From positions 310,001-374,000 of the forward strand of contig NW_017566999.1 in the NCBI RefSeq assembly GCF_001661265.1: a DNA stretch of 64,000 nucleotides, written 5' to 3'. The DNA comes from Saitoella complicata NRRL Y-17804. Lineage: Eukaryota > Ascomycota > Saitoellomycetes > Saitoellales > Saitoellaceae. Within the stretch, counting starts at the first letter, position 1, and each line of letters begins with the position of its first letter. A program made the translations under genes and the position numbers. The notes beneath the pieces are model-generated. The model had not been told where the DNA came from, searched no databases, and worked only from the letters and a program-made list of their open reading frames with translations. Below, piece by piece: positions 29,572 to 41,102 of this stretch.

Positions 29572-31182
29572 CTAGCCCAAACTCCTCCACCCAACATCAA
29601 ACCCACTCTCACCCCCAATGTCAACCCCACTCGCCGCCCGCCTAGCCTGTTCCCACATCCGCCCTCTCTCGCGCATTCCCAACCCCTTCGTTTTTCGAGG
29701 AAGCTTCGCCGGTTCGTCGAACTCGACCTTGGGCTTTTTCGTCTCCCCGTCTGCTTCCAGAGCCGCCGCGGCTTCCGCTTCCGGAATGGGTTCGTTTTCG
29801 TCGCCGTTGACGGGTGGTGCCTCAATAATACTCGCTGGAGGCAAGCTCGGCGACGCGATTCGGATTGGGAGAGAGGTAGCATACATCGACCCCACAACCA
29901 CCCCCTCGTCATCCTCCCCCTTACTCTCCGCACCTCTCCATCTCGGTGTCGAGGCACCCGATTCAGGTTCACTGTCATTCTCGTCGTCAGGGATATATTT
30001 GTCCCTGAAGCTGCCAGGGATATCATCGACGCCATCGACCGAGAATACGGTGTCTTCGTCATCCTCTACGCTTCCCCTCGGGAGTGGGTTCACGTTTGGT
30101 ATCGCGATAGCGGCGGAATCTACCGCGACTTTGGGAGGTACAATAGATAGGGGCGTGGTGGTGGCTGTCGTGGGGGTGACTGTGTCGTCCTCCTCATCCT
30201 CCCCGTCACTTTCCTCGGACGAGTTGATCGTCGGCGCCTCGACGTGCTCTGTGGCATCCAACGCGAACGCTACACGTTTCGGCGCACCTTTGTCGGTCGA
30301 TGACCGTCTCCGCTCCAGTGAATCCGCCATTTTCATCGCTGAAGTGGCAGGTTTCGCGTCCCGAAGTGTCAGGGAGAGTTTTCGTGGCATGGGCGTAGCG
30401 TTGTGTTCTGCCGGAGTGGACGAGGGACGTGAGGGTGTCTCGGTCCGTGCAGCCTTGGCAGGGGAGGAGGAGCGGGAGCGAGGAGCTGGGCGGGAAGGCG
30501 AGGACGAGCGAAGAGGGGAGGCGGAACGTAGAGGAGGTTGCTTTGCGGGTGAGCCAGCGACGGCCGCGTATGACAACTTCTTTACTGGTGATTCACTGAT
30601 GTTGATGATGCCGACTGGTGTCGCTTTAATCGTTGGACAGACGTTGACGGCCGCGGTGGATTGTGATTGCGCTGGGAAGGTATGTGCGTCGATTGATGTT
30701 GATGATGAACTTGGAGTCGCCTTTTGTATTGATGGAGCGATGGAGGAGGCTGTTGATGCAGACGACGTCCGGCGCTTCTTGACCTCCGTCTCTTTCGCTT
30801 TGCTGATAAGGACGTCGATCACGCTCGGACTCACGATATCCACGACCGCCTTCATCTTCACCTCTTTCTTCTTATTCTCCACAGAGACTTCCATAGCCTG
30901 ATCGAAGACATCATCGTCAACCGCCCACTCCTTCCGCGCATCATCAACCAACGTCTTCATCGCCTCCTCCCGCCCCTTCATGAGTAACCGTACCTCATCG
31001 TGTAATCGACATCGATCTCGGTGAAGCTGTAGTGATGGTTGCGCCGTCGATGGAGAGGGCGTTTCGAATATGAGCGTTACGCCGAGGTTTGGATACGACA
31101 AGATCGCGGAAGTTGTAGGCAACCCCGGCGCACCAGCAGCGACCGTAGCGGCGGGTGTATTAGGTAATTGACCGTGTATCAT
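29572..31182 (-). CDS. Large disordered protein of unknown function
   Basis: One exon, 536 residues, not recognised. The N-terminal ~130 residues are the only likely folded part: a hydrophobic strand-like segment (GVTLIFETPSP) and charged helices (LHDEVRLLMKGREEAMKTLVDDARKEWAV, read in pieces, and SPSVIDVLISKAKETEVKKR). The rest is S/P/T/A-rich with acidic stretches (SEESDGEDEEDDTV), SP-rich patches (RSRSSSPAKAARTETPS) and many possible kinase sites. KRVAF fits the RVxF pattern for docking protein phosphatase 1, a motif common by chance in disordered proteins. The conserved-looking C-terminus KLPRKTKGLGMRERGRMW may be a short functional element. A long open frame on the other strand is a shadow. 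Confidence 0.72.
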   Translation of the reverse strand: MIHGQLPNTPAATVAAGAPGLPTTSAILSYPNLGVTLIFETPSPSTAQPSLQLHRDRCRLHDEVRLLMKGREEAMKTLVDDARKEWAVDDDVFDQAMEVSVENKKKEVKMKAVVDIVSPSVIDVLISKAKETEVKKRRTSSASTASSIAPSIQKATPSSSSTSIDAHTFPAQSQSTAAVNVCPTIKATPVGIINISESPVKKLSYAAVAGSPAKQPPLRSASPLRSSSPSRPAPRSRSSSPAKAARTETPSRPSSTPAEHNATPMPRKLSLTLRDAKPATSAMKMADSLERRRSSTDKGAPKRVAFALDATEHVEAPTINSSEESDGEDEEDDTVTPTTATTTPLSIVPPKVAVDSAAIAIPNVNPLPRGSVEDDEDTVFSVDGVDDIPGSFRDKYIPDDENDSEPESGASTPRWRGAESKGEDDEGVVVGSMYATSLPIRIASPSLPPASIIEAPPVNGDENEPIPEAEAAAALEADGETKKPKVEFDEPAKLPRKTKGLGMRERGRMWEQARRAASGVDIGGESGFDVGWRSLG

Positions 31183-32819
31183 TCGAACAATCCACGCAGA
31201 AGCAGGTCAAGTGATGGAAAGGAGGGAGTGTATGCTGGGTGTATGCTGCGCTGAAGGTTGTATAGGTGTTCTACTGCCAGCTGTCTCTCTCTGTACATCA
31301 GCATGCACGCTAGGGCCACACCTAAAAATGCACATATACTAGCTGGTAAGCGCTATCTAGATTTCTGCTGTTCTGACGTAGATATTCATCGATCGAGCGA
31401 GGCCAATTGCTGAGGTCAGCAGCCGAGGCAGCTGTTCTTTAAGGTTGTGGGTAAAGGGTAAGATGGTTACGTCTCCGGTTGACCGGCCACGGTATCTGGT
31501 GGCGATGCGGCAGACCTCTTTGACTGCAATTGGTCGTGGAATCAGGATCATCGATCAGCTGTTTGAGCAGCAAGGGTCTTGATAACCCACTGTGGAGTGA
31601 CGATTTTTCAAGACAAACAACCCAAAATCGTACAGGGAGAAATGTCGCAGTAAGGGCTTTGATATTTTAATAAAACTTTAGCATCTTTCCTGTGTATACC
31701 TATCAGAATCTGCGAACTTCATGCTTCCTGGTCATGCAGCGCACCGCTCAGCTGCAGATGCGTCAACTTGCATGAAAATGCGACGCAACAAAAAGTTAGA
31801 CGGAACACAGGATACCTCCGCAATTGTGAGGTCCTATGACGCGTGGGGCGAATAGAAAGGTGTCCGCAGTACTGACTGACCTCCCCTGAGTCGTAGGCTG
31901 TACTCAGCTGGGTCGGACGAAGATCTGGCACGAGATGCGCCTGAACACATGTGCAGCTCATGCGCGTGCGTGGCGGGGTGCAGTGGGGTTATCAAGATCC
32001 TTTCAGCAATGCCCAGGTGTGGAAACACGAACGGCTGGCTAATGCCCTACGCGTCGACCCCGACGCGTTCCTCTGACCATGGCTGTAGCTACGCTGCATG
32101 ACTCGGCGTGATGGCCTGCTCAGCAGTACAGGACTACTGGTACCGTAGTCCCCGAGCCAGCTCCAAGGATAATTATAAGCTTCGCCGATAGCAATAGTAA
32201 ACCCAGCCAAGCCGGAGAGAAGGAGAAGAATCCACTATCACATCCAAGAGATACCGATGGCATCACAACGTGCTCATTCTCGAACGACCGTCCTTCATCT
32301 GAAAGTAGTATATCGTGCGTTCCGCAAGGATAGCTCCGGGCTAACCAAGGCATTGTCCGGCCGTTCCGCGGTTAGGATCGAGCATGTAGCATCCGAAGCC
32401 TCGACTGGTTTTCGAACTAGGTAACTATAGATCCCCTACTTACCTAGGTACAAGGTTACGATTGCGCTGGGACTGCAGCACATGGACCCAAGTTTTACCG
32501 CGGCGGCCGTGCGCGTGCGAGCGAAGGAAGGCATTGATATGAACGACCGGTTGGACCCCCACCCTGCCCAGCCTTGCAAGGTCGATGCCACAGCAGATCT
32601 CCCATCCCAGCAGATCGATCCGGACGTCTCTATTAACCTCCTTCGACCATTACGAGAACCTTGATGATTTTATCAGATCCTCTCACCTTGTCGCGCTGCT
32701 GAGTAATCAAGTTGCCAAATTCAGCTGCACACTCCAACGTGCCGCCCATTTCCGTCCGTGAGACCGCTCAAACGCCCGGCACGCACTCAAAACGCCCGGA
32801 GAAATAAAAGAGAAGGGAG
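31183..32819. other. Long divergent intergenic region upstream of VelB
   Basis: 1.6 kb, the second longest gap between genes here. All frames are short and without family signs. Two ACGCGT hexamers lie 14 bp apart (32049-32054, 32063-32068). CTAGGTA/TACCTAG motifs repeat around 32418-32453. Long promoters are usual for developmental regulators such as velvet genes, so this may be regulatory DNA of VelB. Confidence 0.45.
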
Positions 32820-34526
32820 ATGCCACACCAGCAGCAGCATCCTGAACCGCCAATTGCATCAATAAGAAACACCCTGAATCCTACGACTGCGGCTGCCGTC
32901 CCTGCCGCTGCCTCGACGACATCGACATCCACTGCGCACGGGAGCTCGAGAAGGACTGGATCTTCGACTGAGGACCGTTCGGCTGCGGGATGGACACCGA
33001 GGATATCTGAACTGACATTACCGTCTGTACCATCGACTTCGTATCGCTCGACTACATCACATACACTTCCGCCGACTGTGCATTCATCCGGATCAGACTC
33101 CGACATATACCGACGAGGACCCTCACTTCGCCGAGACGATTCACGGGTCGATCCAATATCGACTCAATCGACACGACCACCGTCACTTCCGACGTCGTCG
33201 AGGCCTTCGGCGGCAGAGACTGTACGCACTTCACCGCCAACTGCACCAGCATCTAGGACTGCGTCGACATCTTCACAGACCCAGCACTCACTTCAACCAC
33301 CGCATACATCCTTGGCCTTCGATATTAGTCCGTTCACTCGACCAACAGTTCCTCCAGCTACTTCAACCAACCGTGTATCACCACCAAGTCCGCGAACATT
33401 TCATACAACTATCAATACTACTACTAGCCCCGAAATTAACTCTCGCTGGGTCGGGCAGCCGGTCCGAACACCCACAACAACTGCCAGCGCAACAACAGCA
33501 TCAAGATCGACATTCTCCACAGAGGTGGACGAGGAGACGATAACAGCCCCATCCAGCCCTGCCAGTTTGGCGGGGAAGAAGAAGCGGATGGCGGATCTGC
33601 TATTACCGGTGGACGGGGAAGAAGATGCCGGAGGAGTTCCGACGTCGAAGCAGAAACAGGATACGCGAACCGTACCAGGCCCTGTCCGAATACCCGAACC
33701 ACCACCACCACCACCACCACCACTACCACATCCACATCCACAACACCACCCGGTACATCAACTCGTCGTCCGACAACAACCCCTCCGCGCCCGCATGTGT
33801 GGCTTCGGCGAAAAAGACCGAAGACCACTCGATCCACCGCCGATTCTGCAGTTGATCATCACGAGTACGCAAACGGGACGGACGGATCCCGATGCGTTGA
33901 GTGATCCGTTTTTTGTGGTGCATGCGACGTTGTGGAGTGACACCGGGGAGGATGAACGGAATTTGATATTGACAAATAAGGATGATTCGGAGCAAGGACA
34001 GGAGCGAGGTGGGAGAGAAGATAAGGGTGCGGGGCCGGGGGGGAGTGTGGTCAAAGTTCTCATTGGGAGTTTGGTTAGTAGTCCGGCGTTGTTGGAGGAT
34101 GATCGTGGTGTCGAGGGGGTTTATTTTGCGTTTCCGGATTTGAGTATTCGGACGGAGGGACGGTATCGACTCAAGTTCTCTTTGGTACGCCTGGGAACGG
34201 GAGATTTCGATGGTAGTAGTAGGAGTACTATCGTGGCGGAGGGTGTGAGTGATGTCTTTACGGTGTACTCGGCGAAGAAGTTTCCCGGGATGACTGGTAA
34301 GTTCTCCTCACCGCAGTGATAGTGGATGTATGCTGACAGTTTGAGCACAGAAAGCACAGAGTTAACGAAAGCTTTCGCACGGCAAGGATTGAAGATTCCG
34401 ATTCGGAACGACGTAAGAGGGAAGAACAGGGGAAAGACAACATCAAATATGCCACCGCCTGGGGCAGAGGTGACGGAAGAGCATATGAAGGCTAAGAAAG
34501 CCAAGAAGCATAGTATGGAAGCATGA
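32820..34526 (+). CDS. velB: Velvet-domain developmental regulator, VelB-like
   Basis: NF-kB-like fungal DNA-binding protein that pairs with VeA or VosA to control development and secondary metabolism. Exons are 32820-34296 and 34351-34526, 550 residues. The 54-nt intron (GTAAGT, branch CTGAC, CACAG) joins FPGMT to ESTELTKAF. The first ~300 residues are S/T/P-rich and disordered, much longer than usual for VelB, with a polyproline tract from a CCA repeat near 33698-33723. The velvet domain begins VVRQQPLRARMCGFGEKDRRPLDPPP (read in two parts) and ends FPGMTESTELTKAFARQGLKIPIRN, both VelB-type. A charged insert (DDSEQGQERGGREDKG) splits the domain, a known VelB habit. A basic tail (KAKKAKKHS) may be a nuclear signal. 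Confidence 0.9.
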
Positions 34527-34819
34527 CAGTCAAGGAACCAGGAATTGGACTGGACAAACAAGCAAGGGAATCAGGAGTGATCATCATGGAGGACCCTATA
34601 GCTAGGGATTACGTTAATGGACTTAATGAATTCGAAAGAGACGATTTTGAACTCCAACCCGTGCGTAAGCTTTTTGTTATGGTTGTCGTAAAGCTTAAGC
34701 TTGTGCTGGTGTAGCTTGAGACGTCACACGCGCGCAAGTCCCTGCAAGCCTGTTGAGCTTAACTCGAACCACGAAGAACATCCAGGCAAGATTCCATCGA
34801 CAATTGCCAATTACCTACG

Positions 34820-37666
34820 ATGGGTAAGAGGAATAACTCGAGCAATTCGGGTGGTCTGCCTGTATTCGCTTCGGATGCGAAGAATGCCGCGAAGGCCGTC
34901 GTGCTGAGAAAAGCTCAGAAAGTGCGTCGGACTGGGTTCGTTGCCTGGATCGGGTGGTATGTTACAAGGTAAGCTGGATCTTTCATGAAGGCATCTTCAA
35001 TTGCTAATCAATCTTACAGGATAACGGCGTTGTACACCCTGTACATGATCATCTTCCGCTGCCCTACCGATCCCTCCTCGACAGATCCAGCAGTCTGCCG
35101 CCGCTACGCCGCCGTGCGAGACTTCATCCACCCCTACGCCGAACCCCTCTACCGATCCCACGTCCAGCCATACACAGACCCTTACCTCCAAAAGGCCGCT
35201 CCCTACGTCGAGAAGGGACACCACTACTACTCCACTTACGGCGCCCCAGCTGTCCAGAAAGCGCATACGCATTACTGGGATATTGCACACCCTAGAATCT
35301 TGTCTGGTGCCGCGATGGCCCAAAAGGAGCTTGAGGAGAGGGCTAAGCCGTTGGTGCAGAAGCATCTCGTGCAGCGGTTGGAGCCGTATTATGAGAGGTA
35401 TTTGGCGGGGTATGTGAGGAGGGTGAAGACGGATTACACCACGCTTAGGGATCAGGTTATCTTGCCTCAGGCGCGTGTTGCGAGTGCGAAGGCGAATGTG
35501 GTTTATCATAGCCATGTTCTCCCCGCTTACAGGCGCGCTGAACCGGTTGTGAAGCGAGTCACTGCGAAGACGCATGCGTTCTATCTTGCGGAGGTTCATC
35601 CGCGACTCGTCTCTGCGTTTCACCTTGTATTGGATTGGATCAACTTGCATATCGTCCCGCGTGTGAAGGTTTTGTACATTACTCACGTTCAGCCGCAGTT
35701 TGACCGCATCTCCGACCGCATCTTCCGGTACAAGCAAGAGAAGGCCGTTGTTGACCAGGTCGTTGAGGAGGCTAAAACCTCCGCTTCTGAGTTGGCTGCT
35801 TCTGCGTCTTCCTCATACCTTGAAAGTCTGTCCTCGTCTGCCTTCGCTACCCCTCTCGCTTCCTACGTGTCTGAGGGTGTCGAAGCCATGATTTCGGCCA
35901 AGACTGAGCGTGATTCAATCTTGTCTAGCCAAATCCCCGAAGCGACCCCCGAAATCAGCATCGAAATCGCGCGTGAGCAGATGAAGATGTGGAGACAAAC
36001 AGTGCAGTCCGAGGCTGACAACCAGAAAGAAATCCTCGCTGAACGCGCAATGGAGATCGTTCAGGAGGGTCTGGATCGTTGCGAGGAAGTTGCTGAGCAG
36101 AGATTTATCGAGTTGAGGGGATTGGTGGATGCGGAGATCGAGACAGTGGAGGAGACGTTGGAGTCCATTCCGGAGACGAACGTGGAGGCGAGACAGGCAG
36201 TGATCGCTACGGCTGGAAAAGCTATCCACGCCAAGTCTCTGGATGTGAGACAGACTGTTCCACAGTTGCGCACTTCGACTAATGCTCGTGTTATCGCCCT
36301 CCGTGATTCTACAATCAACACTGTTGACACGCTCGTTCAGAGGGCTCTTGAGGAAATGGGTCGCATCCTTGGGTACGAGATTGAAGTCGGTGTCACGGCA
36401 AAGGATTGGACAGAGTACCACAAGCTCCGTAAACTCGGACGTGCGACGGAGGATAAGCTCCTGGAGATCTCGACGGGTGTGATGACCCGTGGCCACGAGT
36501 GGTCCAACCTTGAGAAACAGGTCGAGAAGGAGGTCAACGCCATCGCTGCCGACGCCGCGAACCGCCTCGACATCCTCAAAGGCCACAAGAGTATCTTCGA
36601 GGCAGTGAAGGCGGCAGTCGTCGGTGCACCCGCCCCCGTAGAGACCGAGCAAGCATTCACGCAGTCCATCGTGAGCGTTGCAACGGAGGCGATCGGTGAT
36701 GCCGCGGCGTCCTTCACGAGTGTCGTTGCTGCTGCTATGGAACCCTCTGCAATCGCCTCCGCAGCTCAAGACGCCAGTGCGAAAATCTTGGCTGCCGCGG
36801 AGGGTGCGCAGCAACTTGTTTTCCACCCCAAGGTCCAAGCCGCCATTGATGGTGCGCAGAGTGAGCTCGCTAACGCTGTCCACCGTGTGTCCGAAGTCGC
36901 GAGTCAGGCTGTCTATGGTACTCCTCAAGCCTCTGTTGAGAGTATCGCTAGTGTTGCGTCCGAGAAGGTCTTTGGAACTCCGGAGGCTCAGGCACTTCAT
37001 GAGAAGGTCGTTTCGAGAGCTTCGGAGGTTATGATGGGGACGCCGCAGCCATTCACGGAGAGTGTCATGTCGAAGGCCTCTGAGGTTATTTATGGAACCG
37101 AGGAGGGCTTTGCGGGGTCTGTTACTAGCATTGTTGGCGAGCAGGCTTCTGCTGCTAGCTCTATCCTGAGTGTACAGTACTCTCATGCTGCCGAGGTTGT
37201 TGACGATGGTGCGCACTACATGGCTTCCGTCGCCGCCGCTGCTTCGGATAAGGTCAAGGGTGCGTACGCTGCTGCTTCGCAGGCTTTGCAGCACGCGGAG
37301 GAAGCGGGTTCGTGGGCCGACAGGATTGCGACGTCTGCGTTCCAGAGTGCTAGCTCTGCTGCTGCTGCTGTGCCTGAGGAGGCTTCCGGGGCTTTCGCTG
37401 CTGCTACTAGTCGAGCCTCCGAGGCTTATGACCGTGCTTTCCATGCTGCTGAGAGGGCTTCGCGGTCGGCTGCTTCTGCTGCTGCTGCGGCTACTTCGTC
37501 TCAGGGAGTTATTGAGAGCTTGGCTTCAGTTGCTTCTGCCAAGGTTGTTGGAGAGGAAATCGAGACTCCCACGAGCAGGTTCGTCGAGCGTGCTGCTTCG
37601 AGTGTCGTTGAGGAGATTGAGCATGCTACGGAGAAAGCGAAGGCGTTCATTCGTGATGAGCTGTAA
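34820..37666 (+). CDS. Fungal membrane protein of the family mislabelled 'hoxa13'
   Basis: Large protein of a conserved ascomycete family often annotated 'transcription factor hoxa13' although no homeodomain is present. Exons are 34820-34968 and 35020-37666, 931 residues. The 51-nt intron (GTAAGC, CTAAT, TTACAG) lies inside the only clear membrane helix (GWYVTR|ITALYTLYMIIF, residues ~45-61). Next come repeated aromatic-proline motifs (HPYAEPLYRSHVQPYTDPYL, HPRILS, HPRLVS) likely to form a long helical array, then coiled coil, then the family segment VTAKDWTEYHKLRKL near residue 500. The last third is A/S/E-rich, with four ~20-residue repeats (core ASxxVxGT) from about 36896 to 37150. Function is unknown; an ER or mitochondrial-outer-membrane anchor is a guess. 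Confidence 0.85.
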
Positions 37667-37768
37667 AGGTGAATAATAGTTATACCCTTGAAATATATCG
37701 ATTGTATAGTTAGGAAAGATCGAATCACTTTAATTCGAATGCGCCCAACCCTCACCTTGCGTACGCAC

Positions 37769-40179
37769 CTACTCCTCAACCACCGACGGCCACTCCCTAA
37801 CCCTCTCAACAGCCTTCTTCCCCTCCTGCTCAAGACCCTGTACCATCTCCTCACACTCCCTCTCCAGCGCCTCTACCCCACCCTCTGTAAGCCGCCGATT
37901 CCACTCCTCGACAGTGAGATCTAGTTCAGCGGGTGTGAGCGCTGAGGAAGCGTCTTTGGGGAAGGGGATGAGATCTTGTGAGATGTGGGTTAAGGTGAGG
38001 GCAGCAACGGGCGATACGAGCGGCACTGGTTCTGGTTTTGGTTCTGCGCCCGACGTAGGCGAAGAAACCGGCTCAGTCGACGGTGCAAGAACTGGTGCCT
38101 TCCCCAGAGGTTGTTGGTGCTTAACCGGAGTCCCTTCCGCGTCCGAACTCTCCAAAATCCTCCCTCCACGCTTCTTCTTCGCAGGTGACATGATGATCTC
38201 ACTCTGTTCCCCCACTTCCACCTCATCCTGTATTACTTCCCCCACCTCCACCTCCATCTCCAGCTCGGCCTCCTGCTCAGGACTAGCCTCATCAACTTCC
38301 CAATTCGGTCCCTCATCCTCTTTCACCTCATGCATCTCCTCTTCACGTGCCTCCTCGGTATGCGGCGGAATCTGACTGACAGGCACCATCCCCACCAAAT
38401 CCAAACTAACCCTCTCAATCTTGATCCCACCCCAAGGCTCCTCTTCTGGTTCCTCTTCCTCCACGACGCTCGCAAGGCCCATGCTTGGCTGCAGTCCGTA
38501 GATACTCTCGCGTTCGCCCTTCACCACGACCAGTTCTGGTTCTGCAGCGGGTTCATCCCTCTCCATCTCATCTACTTCCACCATAAGTTCAAATCCCTGA
38601 GTCACAACTGGCACTGATGCTTCCTCCTTCTTCTTCTTCCCCCGACCTTTCTTCTTAAGTTCCTTTTCCACCGCCACACTCTCTTCATCAACACTCATCA
38701 TACTCCCGGCCCTCCCACTCCCTCCCTTCTTTGCTGTCTTCGCCTTCGTCTCCTTCTCTTTCGGCGCCTGAAGTGGAGCAGGAACGGGTTCTCCCTCCGA
38801 CTCTCCAGCGTAGAGAATACTGTCACGGCTCCTCGTCGTCCTCCTCTTCGGTGCTGGCGCGGGAACTGAGTTCATCACCACCGGCTCTGGTTCTGGTTTT
38901 TGTTCCGGTTCGTTCTCGGGCTCGGGCTCGGCCTCCTCCTCGATAACCGGCTCACTCACAACCTCCACCTCTTCACTGCTAACCCCCTGCGCGATTTTCA
39001 CGCCCCTACTCGACTGTCTTCTCTTCACCGGCTCCGGCTCCATCTCCTCGTCCTCCGTCTCCTCCACAATTCTCTCACTCCTCACAGGTTCCTCACTTCC
39101 TACGGCAGCTTTCCCTCCCGTACTCTGCCTCCGACCCTTAACCGCTTCCGGCCCGATCGAACCTGCTCTCGAACTTGCACGTCGTTTCCGTGGTGGCTCC
39201 TCCACTTTCGCTTCCTCGTAAAGATCAAAGTCGTCCGCAGCTACACTCGCCCTCTTTTTTCCGGCTGTGGTACTTGGCCGTGAGCTGGTCCGACGCGCGG
39301 TCTTGAGAGTGGTCGATGCGATGGAGGAGACGTCATCCTCGAGAAAAACAGTGCCTTCGAGCTCGGGCACCTTGTCCTTTGTCTTGCTCTTCTTTTCTTT
39401 CGCTGGCTTCTTCTTTTTGCTGCCGCGTGTTGATGCAGTGGATTGTATGCTCATCACGGATTCATTATCGGAATCATCGCGTGTCGATGCTGCCGCTACA
39501 GAGGATGCGCGTCGTTTGTTTTTAGTAGGTTCAAGTGAGCCTTCGCGTGATGGAGTCGGGTTGAAGCCTATGAAGAATGGGCATGAGGGTGTTCGGCGTT
39601 GGTGTTCAGCCCTACATTCCCAGTCAGTATCACCTTCTGTGCATACATAGGGCAAGGAACCACATACACTGGGTCATCAGCTCTCTCCCACCCATCCAAA
39701 CCCAACCCACAATACGCACAAGTAACCATATCCTCACTCTCCCCGGTTGGTGTAAAATAAAACCCCGCCTCAGCCATCCTTCCACTAGTCCCAACCCAGG
39801 CTCTTTTCTCCTCATGTGGCCACCATTTTCCGAATGTTTCTTTTCGGGCTTTGAGCATTTCGAGCGATTGGGGGTCAAGACATTCGTGGGTTCGGGAGGT
39901 TTCAATGAGGGAGCGGATGATGCGGTTGAGTGCCCAACCGCATTTGCGGGAGTGGGAGAGGTGTTCGAAGAGGGGATCGTCGGTGGGATCCCACCCATCC
40001 AGAGGTTTTGCACAAAGGAAACATTGAACTTCATCTGAACCTGCTGATGTTGGGTGGAAGAAGAATCCAGCAGAAGCCATGGATTTGGTGGTGGGGAGGG
40101 AGTGGGGCCATCCGGTTTTTTTCTTCTTGCCGGTACCTGAGGGAGCGAATGTTTGTAGACGGTTGGAGAGGATCTCCAT
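37769..40179 (-). CDS. BIR1: Survivin-like chromosomal passenger protein Bir1
   Basis: Inner-centromere subunit of the Aurora B complex. Exons are 39668-40179 and 37769-39611, 784 residues. The 56-nt intron (GTATGT...ATGTAG) splits the second BIR domain, and splicing gives DDPV|AEHQRRTPSCPFF. BIR 1 (about residues 8-95) carries CFLC, DPLFEHLSHSRKC and the zinc histidine. BIR 2 (about 115-185) carries CAYC and EHQRRTPSC. The start MEILSNRL at 40179 is used because the open frame upstream begins with TTG. The long middle is acidic and rich in E, P, S and KKK patches, with likely Cdk sites and nuclear signals. The C-terminal helix VEEWNRRLTEGGVEALERECEEM (in two parts) fits the region that binds INCENP/Borealin partners. 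It has a 168-bp divergent promoter shared with the next gene. Confidence 0.94.
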
Positions 40180-40347
40180 TGTCAGGTTGGTCAAGGGTGT
40201 TGGTTTGCAATTGGTGTTGAGCGTGTTGTTTGTGTATTCCCCGGATGGCCCTCGCAGTTTCCCCTCTCGGCACTGCAGGATGTAACGAAGACTGCGACTG
40301 GGACCCCAAACGACAATTACCCTCCATCAGTAGATCAGGCCTCGAAG

Positions 40348-41041
40348 ATGGCAGCTACACGTCCGCAACACCCTGGAGCACCAAAGAATCCCCTTCCTAA
40401 TTACCCGCAACCAGTAACACGAGCTGACTATGTCCATGAACGTCTCTCTCTACCACTTGGAGCACGTCTAGGACTATACCTGATGGCCTCGGGTGCGAGT
40501 GTGTTTCTGATGGGAATGTACACTGGCGGTAAGAAGACTGCATTGCAGTATCTGGCTGAGAACAGTCATCGCCTGCCGAAGACACAGCAGGGATGGTATT
40601 TTTATCACAAAACCAAGAACTATAAGGGTATGGACGTTCCTGCCACCCATCCGGCATCGACGCTGATTGGTATTTGTAGTTATGTTGGGTGGAATTAAAG
40701 CTGGTGTCAAGGCTGCTGCCCGTGTATCTGGATGGACCGCGACATATGTCCTCACAGAAGCTGGGATCGACTATGTAAGAGGTGGAAGAAAGGATTTCCT
40801 GGCGACAACAGGAGCAGCCGTGTCGACAATTGGATTGTTATCATTGTGGCAACGGTTAGGGAAACAAGCTACACTAAGAACAGTGCGAATTGCGTTCGTG
40901 GGTGGACTATTCGCGGGATTGGGACAAGACTTTTTGCGGTGGTCACGGTGGTCTCGACGGGTAGCAGAAGGAACGACAAAAGAAGAGGAGGAAAGTGGCG
41001 TTTGGTATTTGGATAAGTTGGCGAGTTGGTCGCGCGCATGA
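40348..41041 (+). CDS. Tim17/Tim22/Tim23-like small membrane protein
   Basis: Exons are 40348-40627 and 40680-41041, 213 residues. The 52-nt intron (GTATGG...TTGTAG) joins TKNYK to VMLGGIKAG. About four hydrophobic segments are seen: LGLYLMASGASVFLMGMY, the AARVSGWTATYVLTEAG region, LATTGAAVSTIGLLSLW and VRIAFVGGLFAGLGQDF. These glycine-rich helices recall the Tim17/Tim22/Tim23/Pmp24 fold, and LAENSHRLPKTQQGWYFYHKTKNYK matches a family of conserved but uncharacterised ascomycete proteins I recall. It is probably mitochondrial; it is not Tim17, Tim22 or Tim23 itself. It converges with RPA2 61 bp away. Confidence 0.82.
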
Positions 41042-41102
41042 GTGGTAAAAGGTCTTCAGATTGGGTATATTGAGCAACATGAAGATCAGGAGACCATCTC
41101 AT

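Noticed and set aside
29618-30901. 427-codon plus-strand frame
   Set aside because: Antisense of the disordered protein gene; S/A/G-rich shadow.
35915-37444. 509-codon minus-strand frame
   Set aside because: Antisense of the large membrane protein gene, no family.
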